A stretch of DNA of 64,000 bases, taken from the NCBI GenBank assembly GCA_963854735.1, contig OY978098.1, forward strand, positions 496,001 to 560,000, read 5' to 3'. Source of the DNA: Marvania coccoides (taxonomy: Eukaryota; Chlorophyta; Trebouxiophyceae; Chlorellales; Chlorellaceae). Of the stretch, positions 23,001-35,337 are shown piece by piece. How positions within the stretch are numbered: the first letter of the stretch is position 1; every line of letters starts with the position of its first letter. The position numbers were made by a program, and so were the translations under genes. Under the pieces are notes generated by a model. That model had not been told where the DNA came from and made no database searches. It saw only the letters and a list, made by a program, of their open reading frames with translations.

Positions 23001-26000
23001 GCGTGCTTCGCGACGGCACTCTGACTTCTTTGCACGGCCGCGCTGTGACCGCGCTGTTCCAGATCGTGCGCTCCATGGGCCTCGGATTCGTGCCATACCT
23101 CCCCAAGGTGGTGCCTGTGCTGCTGGCGTTGACACGAGCGGCAGACGACCTGCACCGTCGTATTGAGATGGTGAAGGCTCTGACTGATCTGGTGCAGCTC
23201 ATGCGGCAGCACGTGAGGAAGTACCTGTCGGATCTTCTGGCGCTGGTGGATGCGTTCTGGGACGAGGCGCCCGGCATGCTGCCCCATGTGCTCAATTTGC
23301 TGGCAGAGCTGTCACGTAAGAATGTCTAGTTATTGCTTTGTGCTTTTTCTCATTCATTTTGCTCACCTTTTCACACTCAATTCTTTACAGGCACGCTGCG
23401 GGATGACTTTAGGCAGCACACCCCTGATCTTTTGCCCAAGTTTGTTGCACTGTTTGCCGACGCAGAGCGCACCGGCGATTACTCAATGGTGCGGCCAGCT
23501 CTGAACGCGCTGCGCGCGCTGGGGCCCGTCCTAGAGGACCACCTTCCGCTGCTGCTGCCCGCTCTCGTGCGCCTGGTGTGCAGCGGCGAATCTAGCGGCG
23601 CCCCATTGCAGGTGCAAGAGGAGACGCTGTCGGCGATGCAGGACCTCCTTCACCGCATGCAGCTGGCCTCCTACGCCTCCGCAGTCCTCCACCCTCTCAT
23701 TCGCGTCATGGATGGCCCCGCAGACGAGCTCAGAGAGCGCGCCTTGGACGTCATTTGCTCGGTGGCATTGGCTGTAGGCCCTCAGTTCGCAGTCTTCATT
23801 CCCACCATCAAGAAAACCATGTCGCGTCACCGCATGGCGCCGCATGCCACCTTCTCCCGCATCTCTACGCGCTTGTTGGCCCACGAGCCTCCCTGCATGT
23901 CGTCTGCAAACGACTGGGAGAGTAGCTCGGGATTTTTGGCTTCAGAGCACCTGGGCAAGCTGCGGCAGTCGAGCAACTTCGAGAATGGCATGATGGTGGA
24001 CCTGTCGATGCCCCAGGACTCGCAGGATCTGGGCGAAGGCGGCGTTGGCGTGTACGGGGAGGGTCTGATGGCGCTGCGGCGGGCATGGGAATCCAGCCAG
24101 CGCAGCACGCGTGAGGACTGGGCGGAGTGGATGCGGAACTTCTCCATCGAGCTACTCAAACAGAGCCCCTCCAAGGCGCTCAAAGCCTGCTCGTCTCTGG
24201 CTCAAACCAACCCGGCGATGGCGAGAGAACTCTTCGCTGCTGGCTTCGTGTCCTGCTGGTCAGAGCTGGACGAGGGCATGCAAGAGCAGCTGGTGCGCAG
24301 CTTGGAGGCTGCGTTGGCCTCCCCCTCGATCCCCCCAGACATCGTGACCACGCTGCTGAACCTGGCAGAGTTCATGGAGCACGATGAAAAGGCGCTGCCG
24401 CTGGACACCCGCACGCTGGGCGCGCTGGCGGAGAAATGCCACGCCTACGCCAAGGCGCTGCACTACAAGGAGCTGGAGTTCCAAACTTCGCCGCACACAG
24501 CGGTGGAAGCCCTCATTTCAATCAACAACCAGCTGCGCCAGCCGGAAGCTGCTGTGGGGGTGCTGGACTTGGCGCAGCGCAAGCTGTCCATGGAGCTGAA
24601 GGAGAGCTGGTATGAGAAGCTGCAGCGGTGGGACGACGCGTTGAAAGCGTATGAGCGGAAGGTGGAGGTGACCAAGAGCGGGTCCCCTGCTCACGCTGAG
24701 GCGCTGCTGGGGCAGTGCCGCTGCTTGGCGGCGCTGGCGGAGTGGGAGAAGCTGTTTAAGCTGTGCCGGGAGGAGTGGGGGCGGGTGGAGCCCCCCGCCA
24801 GGCGCAGCATGGCGCCCATTGCAGCGCACGCTGCTTGGCAGATGGGCAACTGGGACCAAATGCGGCAGTACGTTGACGTGGTGACCACTCATCAGGGTGG
24901 GGGCGGCGAAGGGGCCTTCCTTTCTGCTGTTTTGGACGTGCGCAACGACGATTTGCAGTCTGCAGCGGCAATGACGGAGCGAGCAAGGGAGCTGTTGGGG
25001 GTGGACATGGCGGCGCTGGTGGGGGAGAGCTACGAGCGCGCGTACGGGGACATGGTGCGCATGCAGCAGCTGACGGAGCTAGAGGAGATCATAGGGGTCA
25101 AGGCGGCAGAGAGGGCGGTCACAAATGGTAAGACAGAGCTTATTATTTATGTGTGTTTATTGGCGGTTTTTTCACCGTATTACGTCATTCGATTATTTCT
25201 AGAGTATTTTTTGGGGAAAAGTGTACTCAAAGTATTCCGTACATTCGTATATTTTTGTCCTTTTTCAATAATTGTTGGTTTCTGAGCCCACTTTTCAACT
25301 TTCTTCAATCCTTCCCTTCCATTATTGTCTACAGGAGACCGCGCGGCAGCCAACGCAGTGCGAGAACGCATCAAGTCCACCTGGGTCATGCGCCTGCGCG
25401 GCGTGCAACGCAATGTTGAAGTGTGGCAGGCGCTGCTCAGCGTGCGCCGGCTCATGCTGGGCATGGACGAGGACGTGCGCACGTGGCTCAAGTTCGCCAA
25501 ACTCTGCCGCGAGAGCGGCCGCCTGCGGCAGAGCCAGCAGACGCTGCAGGAGTTGATGTCGACGGTGAGAACTGCCACGGACCAGAAAGCCATTCCGCCC
25601 TTTTCCTCGCTCAACCGCGAGGTTGACGTGATGTACGCATGGTGCAAGCACCTGTGGCACGTGGGACACCGGCAAGAGGCGTTTGGCAGCCTGCAGACGC
25701 TGGCAGGGGACTTGGGGGCGATGCAGGCGGCAGCGATTGGGGAAGAGCCTCGGTCAGAGGACGCGGAGCGCACGCTGCTGTGCGCCAAGGTGCACCTTCG
25801 CACCGGCATGTGGCGGCGGCAGATGGCAGAGGGCCTGACCGAGAGCCTCATCAGCTCGATTTTGACGTCCATGCGCTCTGCCACAGAACTGGGCCCTGGG
25901 TGGGGCAAAGCATGGCACCAGTGGGCCTACTTCAACGTGGAGTCCATGATCTACTTCAACACCGTGGGGGACGCCGAAACGGCGCAGCGGTTTGTGGCTC

Positions 26001-28378
26001 CAGCGGTCACCGGCTTCTTCCGAGCCATCGAGCTGGGCCAGGCTACCTCTGGCGACCGCTTGGCGGACGATCGCTCCTCCGGCACCAGCCTGCAGGACAT
26101 TTTGCGGCTGTTGACGCTGTGGTTCGCCCACGGCGCAGCCCCAGACGTCGAAGCTGCGCTGCAGGAAGGCTTTGGCCACGTCAGCATTGACACGTGGCTT
26201 GCCGTCATCCCGCAGATCATCGCGCGCATCCACACCTCCTCCATCGCAGTTCGTCGGCTCATCCACTCCCTGCTGGTGCGCATCGGGCGGCACCACCCTC
26301 AGGCGCTGATGTTCCCGCTGCTGGTGGCGTGCAAGAGCCAGAGTCCCGCGCGGCGGGGGGCGGCCATGGCCGTCGTGGACGCCGTGCGGCAGCACTACGC
26401 GGCGCTGGTGGAGCAGGCGCAGCTGGTGGGCGGCGAGCTCATCCGCATGGCCATTTTGTGGCACGAAATGTGGCACGAGGCGCTGGAGGAGGCATCCCGC
26501 TTGTACTTCGGAGAGTCCAACGTGGAGGGCATGCTCAACACGCTGCTGCCGCTGCACGAGATGATGCGCAAGCAGGGCCCTACCACGCTGAAGGAGATCG
26601 CCTTCGTGCAGGCGTATGGCCGAGAGTTGGACGAAGCGTTTGAGTGGTGTCTGAAGTACAGGGCATCGCGCAAGGAGGCGGAGCTGCACCAAGCCTGGGA
26701 CCTGTACTACCACGTGTTCAAGCGCATCAACAAGCAGCTCCCCAGCCTGACGACGCTGGAGCTGCAGTACGTGGCGCCGGCATTGGTGCGGGCGCAGGGG
26801 CTCGAGCTGGCGGTGCCAGGGACCTACATCGCTGGGGAACCGCTGGTCACCATCGCCGCCTTTGCCCCGCAGCTCACGGTCATCACCTCCAAGCAGCGGC
26901 CCCGTCGGTTGGCCATCCACGGTTCGGACGGAGCGGAGTACGTTTTCCTGCTCAAGGGCCACGAGGACCTGCGCCAGGACGAGCGCGTGATGCAGCTTTT
27001 TGGCCTGGTCAACTCCATGCTCGCTTCGGACCGCGTCACCGCAGAGCGCGACCTTTCCATCGCCCGCTACGCCGTGATCCCGCTGTCGCCAAACTCAGGC
27101 CTCATCGGCTGGGTGCCCAACACGGACACCCTGCATGCGCTGATTCGGGAGTACCGCGATGCTCGCAAGATCCCGCTGAACGTGGAGCATCGGTTGATGC
27201 TGGGTATGGCGCCTGACTATGACCACCTCACAATCATCCAAAAGGTGGAGGTGTTTGAGCACGCGCTGGACTCGACGTCCGGGGAGGTAAGGCTGAGGGA
27301 TATTACAGAGTTTAATATACATATATAATCAAGATATTATTTTCCACTTCCTTTTTTTTTTGGTTGCCGTTTCCTCTCCTCTCTTTTATTTTTTCCTCTT
27401 CTACACGACCCTAACACCCTCCTCCTCCCCCAAATTATCTCATTTCCTCCCGCAGGACCTGCACCGCGTGCTGTGGCTCAAGTCTCGCTCCTCCGAGGTG
27501 TGGCTGGACCGTCGCACCAACTACACGCGCTCAACAGCGGTTATGAGCATGGTGGGGTACATCCTGGGATTGGGCGACCGTCACCCCTCCAACCTCATGC
27601 TGGACCGATACTCTGGCAAGCTGCTGCACATCGACTTTGGTGACTGCTTTGAGGCGAGCATGCATCGCGACAAGTTCCCGGAGAAGGTGCCCTTCCGCCT
27701 GACGCGGATGATGGTCAAGGCCATGGAGGTGGCGGGCATTGAGGGCAACTTCAGGGCCACGTGCGACCAGGTGATGCGCGTGCTGCGGACCAACAAGGAC
27801 TCGGTGATGGCCATGCTGGAGGCGTTTGTGCACGACCCGCTCATCAACTGGCGCCTGCTGCAAGCGCCAGAAACTCCCGAAGTCACCACGCCGCAAGGGT
27901 AAGGATATTAGTTTGAGGGAATTAATATATCTTTGTTTATTTTGTTTATATGGTTTTTAATGTTTATATGTCCATGCATTCATTTTTTTAATTTTTTAAT
28001 TTTATAGTATTTTCAACAAGCTCACTCTGCGTTTTTTGTTTTTTTTTCCCCTGCAGTGTCGACGCTCCTGGAGACGCAAGCGTCATCGCCAACGTTCCTG
28101 CGGACCTTCGCCAGGCCCCCGCCTCTCCCCCTCGGCGGGAAGTCACCAAGGAGCAGGTGCTGGCTCAGTACGGCATCCAGGGAGACCCCAGTGAGGCGCT
28201 GAACGAGCGCGCCGTGACTGTGATGAAGCGCATGGGCGACAAGTTGACTGGAAAGGATTCTTTGACCCCTCAAAATGAGTCCGACAGCGTGCAGCGGCAG
28301 GTGGGACGGCTCATAAAGGCAGCCACTTCGCATGAGCATCTGTGCCAAAGCTATATTGGCTGGTGCGCTTTCTGGTAG
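20068..28378 (+). CDS. TOR: Target of rapamycin (TOR) kinase
   Basis: Exons are 20068-20173, 20284-20413, 20512-23315, 23391-25127, 25335-27286, 27456-27898 and 28057-28378; phases agree and give 2497 aa, normal for TOR. It is the PIKK kinase of the nutrient-sensing TORC1 complex. HEAT repeats fill the first approximately 1150 residues, with a FAT domain after them. The FRB domain (from about residue 1955) keeps [20 protein letters not shown] and AWDLYYHVF, including the Ser, Phe and Trp that contact rapamycin-FKBP12 in animals. The kinase has [16 protein letters not shown], the catalytic [12 protein letters not shown] (about residue 2283) and HIDFGD. The FATC ends YIGWCAFW with TAG, against the usual WCPFW. 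One low-complexity Ser/Thr/Ala insert (22370-22450) interrupts the HEAT region. Confidence 0.97.
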
Positions 28379-28893
28379 TAAATAAAAATAAAATACGAGC
28401 AGCCTAACGAGTGATGAACCAAAATAGGTATAAGAAAAATTGGAGCGGGCAGCGGCAGGATGGATATTTGTTTTGTTTTACGCAAGTACTTATTCAGGCT
28501 TAGGTAGATTATTATTGTTTTTGCACGTAGCCGCGAAGCGGTTGAGTGCGATGTATAATGTGTTCTTAAATTTGCCTCATCCCTTGTTATGTAATGTTAA
28601 ATGACGTGTCTACCCACACCTTTGCTGCAAACCAAAGAGGAATTTTTCATTTCTTCTACCGCTGCTTTTCTCTACAGCGGGATTGACATCACTTACAAAC
28701 TCATAAAACTTACAGCAAATGAAAAAAAGCAAACAAAGCATTGGGCATTCTCATAATCATCAGGAAAAAAGAAGAAAGAAGGTAGAAAGAAAAAATCAGA
28801 GAGAACGGATAAATTATATAATCATAAAATACTCAAACAGAAAGAGTCATAATTATTGTCGGCATTGTACATTATTGTCATGTGCGTATTAAT
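28379..28893. other. Intergenic region between convergent genes
   Basis: This 515 bp is AT-rich 3' flank of TOR and of the coiled-coil gene. AATAAAAATAAAATA directly after the TOR stop is a possible poly(A) signal. A TGTAA occurs near 28590. No gene is seen. Confidence 0.45.
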
Positions 28894-31359
28894 TCACGCG
28901 TTGAACAAGTCTATCTCGGCTACAGGGGCCCGCGTCAGGAAGGAACTGCGCTTGCTCACGAGGGAACTGGGCGCGCTGCGCCGAACGGCCGCGATTTTTT
29001 TCTCTCCGGCGCCTGCTGTGGCCTTCTTCTCCTTGGAGGAGGCTTTGCAGGGCTTCCCGGCGGCTATTGCCTGCATGGAGGCCCTCACAGACATTTGGTC
29101 AGCCATGTACTGCACCATGATATTGGCATCAGTAGGGCTCGACCCTCCCAGCGCTTCCACCGCCGCAGTGGTGGCCATGGGAAGCCCTCCCGCTGCCTCC
29201 ACCTCATCTGCGACAAACCTCACAGCGCGCCGCTCAGAGCGCGGCGTACACAGCCTGGAGCTGGACCCTCCCATGGCCAGGCATTTTGCAAGCCATGGAG
29301 AACTGCAGCTGATGCCTGGTACAGCCTTTGTAACGCTGGAAGGGGGGGAGCCTGCGGCAGGTATTTTCGGCGGGGGGCTGGGAGGCCTGGGCAAGGGAGC
29401 GAGGTAGCTGCGGTCGCCCTTGTGGGCTCTCCCATCCTGGTTTGAAGCGCTGGGCAGGGGTCCGTCGAGCATGCGCTGCATTGATGCTTCTGTGAGAGCT
29501 TCGGGATGAGACGCTCCTTGGTAGTCCACCAAGCTGCAGGCCCCTCCCGCGAGCGCTACCCTGTGGCGGCTGGCGGGGGACAGCTGGGCAACCTGCTCCT
29601 GAGCAGGAGACAGTCGAGGGCGGGGGGTGAACGCGCAGACAGCGCTGTTTTCGGGTGAAAGAAACTTGTCACTGTTGCTGCTGCCGCTGTACCCGTTGGC
29701 GGTGGCAGTTGTTTCGTACCCCCTGTCGAAGTGAAAAAGGGACTCGTCGACCGCGGTGGGGCGCTCGCGCTCGTGCCATGGGGTGCTGGCTTGGGTAGAC
29801 CTGGAATTGGGTCGCAGCGGGTTCATCATGTCGTAATACCGCGACACGCGCGCGCGAATCCCCGCATCAAAGATGGCATGATCCGCGGGGGCGGGGCTGA
29901 TGGAGGGAGGGGGAGGGAGGCTGGAAGCGGGGGTGTCTGCTCCCGTCGCCGCGGGGCCTGTGGTCAGCGTGCGGGGCACAGAGGGCGGGCCAGATGCTTC
30001 TGAGGCAGACGCCGGGCGGAAGGGAGCCAGGGAGAAGCTGCCGTTGGACCATCCGGGGGCTTCGGAGGCGCAGCGCAGGGCCCCCACCGAATCGGGGGCT
30101 TGGTGGAGCGGCGACGGGGAAAGAGGATAAGACGACGGCTGGAGGGAATCTTCGACGGGAATGCCCACCGCAGGGTGCTCATTTTCCAGGATAGCGTCGT
30201 CAAGGACATTTTCGGCTTCTTCAGGGGTCAGCCCGCTGCCTCCACGCCCCCACATCCTGCCCGTCATTTCTTTTATCGTTGCCAGCGCAGAATCCAGCCG
30301 AGCACGCTCCTCCAGCAGCGCCTCCACCTCCAGCGCGTGCATCGCCTCCAAATTCTGGATGGCAGCTACCGCTTCCGCGCGAATCACGGCCACTTCGCCA
30401 TGCTGCTGGGCCTCGCTGCTGGCAGCATTGCCACGAGCTGCATCAAGCTCCCTTTCCATGATAGCGATCTGGGACTTGAGACTGTCCACCAGCACTTGAT
30501 CTACGCTCGAAGCGGAGCTTGCGCCTTCCCCGCGCCGCAGGGCGTTCAGAACTGCTTCCGCTTGCTGCAGAGCCTCGCCCGTCTGCTCCGCCTCTTCCTT
30601 CCACCGCAGCGCCGCGCGGTTGCTGACCTCCAGCCTGACGCGCAAGTCATCCAGATCTCGTATGCTGCTGGCGGCCGCCCGCTGCCCCGCTTTGATGAGT
30701 TCTGCAGCCCGGCGTTCGCTGCCGGCGGCCGCTTCAACCTTTGTTTCCATGCGCGCCAGGGCGTGGCTGGCCCGCAGATCCATGGTTTCCTCCCAGAACG
30801 TGAGCTCAGAGAGAGGGAGCGCAGAGACGCGCTGCACGCGTGCGCTCAGCTCTTTTGAGCGATACTGGGTGTTGAGCAGGGAGTAGCCACTGCAGTGAGG
30901 TGTCGGTTCCCACGCTTCACGGCTGCCAAAGCCGTGGGAGAGGGTGTGAGGCGCTCCAGATGCTTCGCAGGCTTGAATGAGGCGGCCCTCCGCCCTGAAC
31001 ATTGACAAATTGGGGGGTTTGTCAGAGGGATGGATGGAAATTTAAGTGTGACGCAACAGAAAAGTGTCATCTTACCCGAGGCACTGGAACCCGACGCTGC
31101 TTCCACGCCTCAAGACCATAAAAAGCGCCTCAGCGGGAATGGAGGAGAATTGTGCAGGTCGCGGTTGAGCCTGCAGCTCCCATCTATTGGAAGTTCCTTG
31201 ACGTGCTGTAAGCAGTCCGCTGTTACCCACCGCGAGGCATACGAGAGCACCAGGCTTCAATGATATGTCGGGGCTGCTCTCATCGCCTGCAGCGAAACGA
31301 CGTCTCATTTTAGCTGGGCTTTCGCCCTGTTCACCGTGCAATTTTTCCACTATCCTCAT
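28894..31359 (-). CDS. Coiled-coil protein with beta-trefoil/fascin-like N-terminus, function unknown
   Basis: Exons are 31359-31076 and 30994-28894 (CTCGG|GTAAGA ... TTCAG|GGCGGAG), 794 aa. Residues about 30-150 have short hydrophobic strands with glycine turns (GALVCLAVGNSGLLTARQG, AEALFMVLRRG), suggestive of a fascin/trefoil fold. Residues about 175-360 form a long heptad-rich coiled coil with Ala/Glu/Arg (METKVEAAAGSERRAAELI onward). The rest is Ser/Pro-rich and disordered, with a short basic helical tail (MQAIAAGKPCKASSKEKKAT). I do not recognise a family. Possible roles are cytoskeletal or scaffold; this is inference only. Confidence 0.7.
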
Positions 31360-31865
31360 TGCGATTGCAGCATGTCTGGCAACACGGAAAGAGTGTTCTT
31401 TAGCTGAATATTAAATTTATTTTGTTACAAAGCTAAAATAAAAAAGCTGTCGACGAATGTTTGCGGGTCGTTGAAAAAAGCCGTTGGAGCTGTCGTTGTT
31501 CGTTGCGAGAGCCCTCCAAATTCATATAAATTAAACTAGCTTGGAGTACACACTTTTGTCGTTGCACAGCAGGCGATAGAAGCTGTGTTCATGCTCCGTG
31601 GTAGGCTGAAATAAATAACCGATTGCCAAAATGCTGCGAAAACGAGGGGAAGCTGGCCCACGGGGCTCATGGGCGTTCAATCTCAGCGACAAATCAATTT
31701 CACCCGAACACAGTGAGTGTGGCGCTGCAGCGGTTGCAACTTGCATCTTTGATCGATCACAAAGCGCGCTAACCGGCCGTGTTCCGCCGAATAATTGGTG
31801 CAGAGGATAGCGCAGATGATATCAAGATTGCTGCGGTCAGACCTGCGGCGCGTAAGACAGAGAAC
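31360..31865. promoter_or_regulatory. Divergent intergenic region
   Basis: This 506 bp lies between the minus-strand coiled-coil gene and the plus-strand coiled-coil gene. It is AT-rich in the first half and GC-rich near the downstream start. No gene or named motif is seen. Confidence 0.4.
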
Positions 31866-33120
31866 ATGGGGCTTGGGCGGTCGTCCTCCACCCCAACTGC
31901 CGCAGAGCCTGCGGGACTGCAGACGCAGCTGTCTCTCAGCGGCAGCCAAGGTACGCCACCATGTAAATGTTCACTTTTGATCTTCTCAAGGGACTCTCCC
32001 CTAAAGCACTGCTTCTTACACCCCCCTATCAGGTCGAAAATCTCGCCCTTCTGCAGACCCCTTTGAGGCAGTGGACCTTGCCATGGAGGCAGCAGCCACG
32101 CAGCTCGTCAACAAAGCTCTACGCTTTATCTCTCTCGAAACCTCCCCGCCGCGCGCAAAGTCGGTTTCCCCCGCTCCCAGGCCGTTGGCCCCAGGCGACA
32201 ACAGTCCTCTCGTCAAGTTCGACTCCACTTCACTCATTGACAAGAGCATCGACGCCATCTCTGGCGTGGGGAAAATGGTAGAGGACCTTGCAGTCACGCT
32301 CGACGTGGTCATTGGGCAGGCGTTTGACGACTGGGTCCCACAAAAGGCCCCTGGCAGGGAGGGCAAGAGGCGCATCTCCCGGCCGTTGGGACGCGCGCCT
32401 GTTGGGCCCTCTCCCGGCACCGATGGAACGCAGCAACCAGCAGCGGGTATTTTGCGGTCTCCTAAAGATGAATGGGGCGATTTCGATGTGGAGGAAGGCG
32501 GCAGCGGTGAGGCGGCAAAGAGCAAGGATTCTGTTCCCCCTGCGCCAGCGGCTCCCGCCGTACCCGCGCGCGGGGAGTCGGCGAAGCAGATCCAGCAGTG
32601 GCGGCGGCGCGCTCAGATTCTACAGCGCGAGCTGCAAAAGCTCAGAGCTCAGCGCGACGAGTACGAGAGGCTCAAGTACGCAGTTTGAATTTTCATAATA
32701 AACTTTCCGTGAATAAAACAATAATATGCATGAGTATACTTTTGAATCGAATGTTGCAGGGAGCAGCTGCGGAAGGAGGCTGAACAGGGCGCGCCGCTCA
32801 CCCCACCACAGGCGGCTGTCAACCAGCCTGAAAGCGGCAAGGCGGAGTCCCCGTCTTCAGACCATTTGGCAAATGAGCAGGTGACCCGCCAAGTGGAGAC
32901 GCTGCTGGCAGAGAAGGCGCGGCTGGCGCAGGAGAACGACCGTCTGCTTCGCGAGAACAGCGGGCTGCATGAGCTGCTGGAGTTCACCATGCAGCAGCAT
33001 GCAGCGCAGATTGGAGACGATGAGCTGTTCGGGGAGGGGTCGGAGCCTTCATACGGGGATGATTCTGGTGCAGAATGGGGGTGGGCAGCAGAGCCTTCTG
33101 AAGAAGAAGAGAGCAGCTGA
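31866..33120 (+). CDS. Hypothetical coiled-coil protein
   Basis: Exons are 31866-31950, 32033-32675 and 32760-33120, in phase, 362 aa. The start is ATG 31866, because an in-frame TAA lies upstream at 31770. The middle carries a helical segment (VDLAMEAAATQLVNKALRFI) and an acidic DEWGDFDVEEGG motif. It is followed by a Pro/Ala linker and a C-terminal coiled coil (QILQRELQKLRAQRDEYERL, then RQVETLLAEKARLAQENDRL), ending in an acidic tail. No enzyme motif is present. It may be a scaffold or adaptor; the family is not recognised. Confidence 0.75.
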
Positions 33121-33228
33121 ACAAATATAGATCTTTAATATTTTTATAAAATTATTATTGTGTTTTTATTGATAATCGTGTAAGCGGCAGGTGGATTGCA
33201 AAGAGAATAGCCACAGATATCGGCAGAA

Positions 33229-34055
33229 ATGAACACATTTATTCCGCAGCCAAGGAGTTCGCAAGCTGCGCAGCCTACATTGCGGCTTAATCTCAAGCCA
33301 AAGCTTCATCAGCGACTCACAGGCGCTCAAATCCGACAACCGCAGCTGCGCGAGGCAGCATCGAGGCCAGCTGTGATGTCGAGCAGTGGGCAACCTGCAT
33401 ACAACAAATACAAGTGAGCCAGCCTTCCACGGTTATTTTAACAAGGACATCAAGAGGGGCAGAAAATTGCCGGGGCAGTCATCTCTTTGTGCGACCCTTC
33501 CATCGTTGCTCCCGCCGCCCGCTCTTTTCATCCTCCCCTCTTTAATGCTCTAACACACCCCATCTCTAAAATCGCTGCAGGAGCCGGCAGAACATTGAGC
33601 GGGACTACTACCGCCAGTGGGAGCGCACCACGCTAATCGCTAAAGAGGATGTTGACCGTCCCATGACCATCCTCACATTCCTTCGATTTCTACCAATTTG
33701 GTTTCGATTCCACGGCCTCCCAGGCCCTGTGCGGTTCATGTGCTACCTGATATGGCAGCGCGCAGCGGCGGTGGGGCATAAAATCCACAAGCGGCTGGTG
33801 ATGGAGGGCGCCAAGCTGGATTCGTCGCTCATTCGGCGGGCAAACCTTCCAGAGGGCACGCTTTCAAAGAAGATGGTGCTGCTGCGGTACCACCACCGGA
33901 TATCAGCGCTGGAGAACGCGAAATTTCGCGTTGCGCTGCTGTTGGGGAAGAGCTATTTGCCCAAATCGACTCCTCTTCCTGAGGATCACTTTGTGGACCC
34001 CAGGGAGGACATGAAGGGATACGACCCTACCTGGGACCCTCTCCCTGTGGTCTAA
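33229..34055 (+). CDS. Hypothetical protein, 219 aa
   Basis: Exons are 33229-33413 and 33581-34055 (TACAA|GTGAGC ... GCTGCAG|GAGCCGG). The first exon is basic and Ser/Gln-rich. The second has NIERDYYRQWERTTLIAKED, a hydrophobic segment (ILTFLRFLPIWFRF, then VRFMCYLIWQ) that may lie in or on a membrane, basic helices and an acidic/Pro tail. Coding composition and phase are convincing, but I recognise no family. Confidence 0.7.
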
Positions 34056-34385
34056 AAAAAATATCGATAAGAAAATTGTAAACTAGGATCCAGCTCTTTC
34101 TAAATATAATTTGGAACGATAAATAAAAGCAACGCAAGCAACAATTTGAAAATTATACACATTGGAAAGGAGTACAAGTTGACCAACAATACAAAAAGAA
34201 AGAAGAGCAGAAAGACGGAACGCCGCTGCTTGGAGGGAAGCCTTCCCCTTCGAAGAAGGTTTATTTATACAAAAAAAGAAAACATGCAAAACAAGCAACC
34301 AAATTTTAAGTTCTTAGAAAAGAATACAGCGGGCGCTTTGCTTGGTATCAGGTGAAATTTCTTCAAACAATTATCCATCATCAGC
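34056..34385. other. AT-rich intergenic region between convergent genes
   Basis: This 330 bp holds A-rich tracts only. No gene is seen. Confidence 0.45.
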
Positions 34386-35337
34386 TCAGCGCCTGCGTAC
34401 GTGGCGGTAGTGCGTGGCAGCTTCTAACGACGTTCTCTTCCTCCTGAGAGCTTGGATGGAATCTCTCAAACGGCGGGAGGTAGCTTGCTGCGTGGTAAGC
34501 GCGTGCATCATCGACCGCATGGCCTCTTTACAATCGTTAATGCTGGAAATTGACTCAGCAAAAGATGCAGCACCGTCGCAGAGCGCGTGGCACACCTCTG
34601 GAGACAGCGCTTCCGCCCACTTTGGCGCGCTCTCGGCATCTGGGTAAAAAGAAAGCGCAGATCCGCTTCCCTTCTTCACCGTCGCTGCAGCCGTGTCAAG
34701 GATGTGGCGCCCCAGCTTGGTTTGCATGTGGGTTGCGGGGCAGCCTGAAACCTCCTCCAGCTTTTTATTGATCTCCCACTTTTGGCCGTTGAGGGTACGA
34801 TCCTGGGAGGAAAGCGTGGCCATCAGGTCTTGAACGGAACGCTCCAGGGCAGCACTGGCGTCCTCAATGTCATCAAAAAGCTCCGCTTTCTCGCGGAGGC
34901 GAAAGCAAGTGTTGTCCAGCGTGCAAGCGCTGTGGTAAATAAAGAAGGAAGGAAGGAAATGAGATTTCATTGGCACAAGGCGGTGCTAGTGCTGCAAGAG
35001 CTTTGCAATGGCAAATAGATACAAGCTGGAGGGGAGGCTAAAAGAGAGCTATACTGAGTGATGCCCACGAATGAATGGGCTCTTACATGTACTTCTCACG
35101 CCAGGAATCCAAACTTGAGTAGTCAACGCCTTTAGCCTCGCCGAACTCTGCAAAAAAAGACCTCCTCCAGGGGTCGTCGCAAGATTTGCTGGCCGCATGC
35201 CACTCGGAGGACACTAGGGCGACGTTGCAGAGGTCGTGGACAGTATCCAGCTGGTTAAAAACTAATCTGAGGACGCCCCCGGGCAAATGCGGTAACACCT
35301 TTAGCTCCTCGAGCAGTGCAGCGTCTTCCTCAGTCAT
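34386..35337 (-). CDS. F-box-like protein with C-terminal coiled coil
   Basis: Exons are 35337-35087 and 34929-34386 (TACAT|GTAAGA ... ACCACAG|CGCTTGC), 264 aa. The start ATG 35335-35337 precedes an F-box-like segment (LPGGVLRLVFNQLDTVHDLC, then ALVSSEWHAAS, DDPWRRSFFAEFG), which typically binds Skp1 in SCF ubiquitin ligases. The C-terminal 180 residues are helical and hydrophilic, with no LRR, kelch or WD repeats. The target is unknown. An in-frame upstream ATG (35430) would add 31 residues, but lies in sequence unlike coding DNA. Confidence 0.65.

Noticed and set aside
25754..26962. 402-codon minus-strand frame
   Set aside because: Antisense of TOR exon 5, which has unmistakable FRB and kinase motifs.
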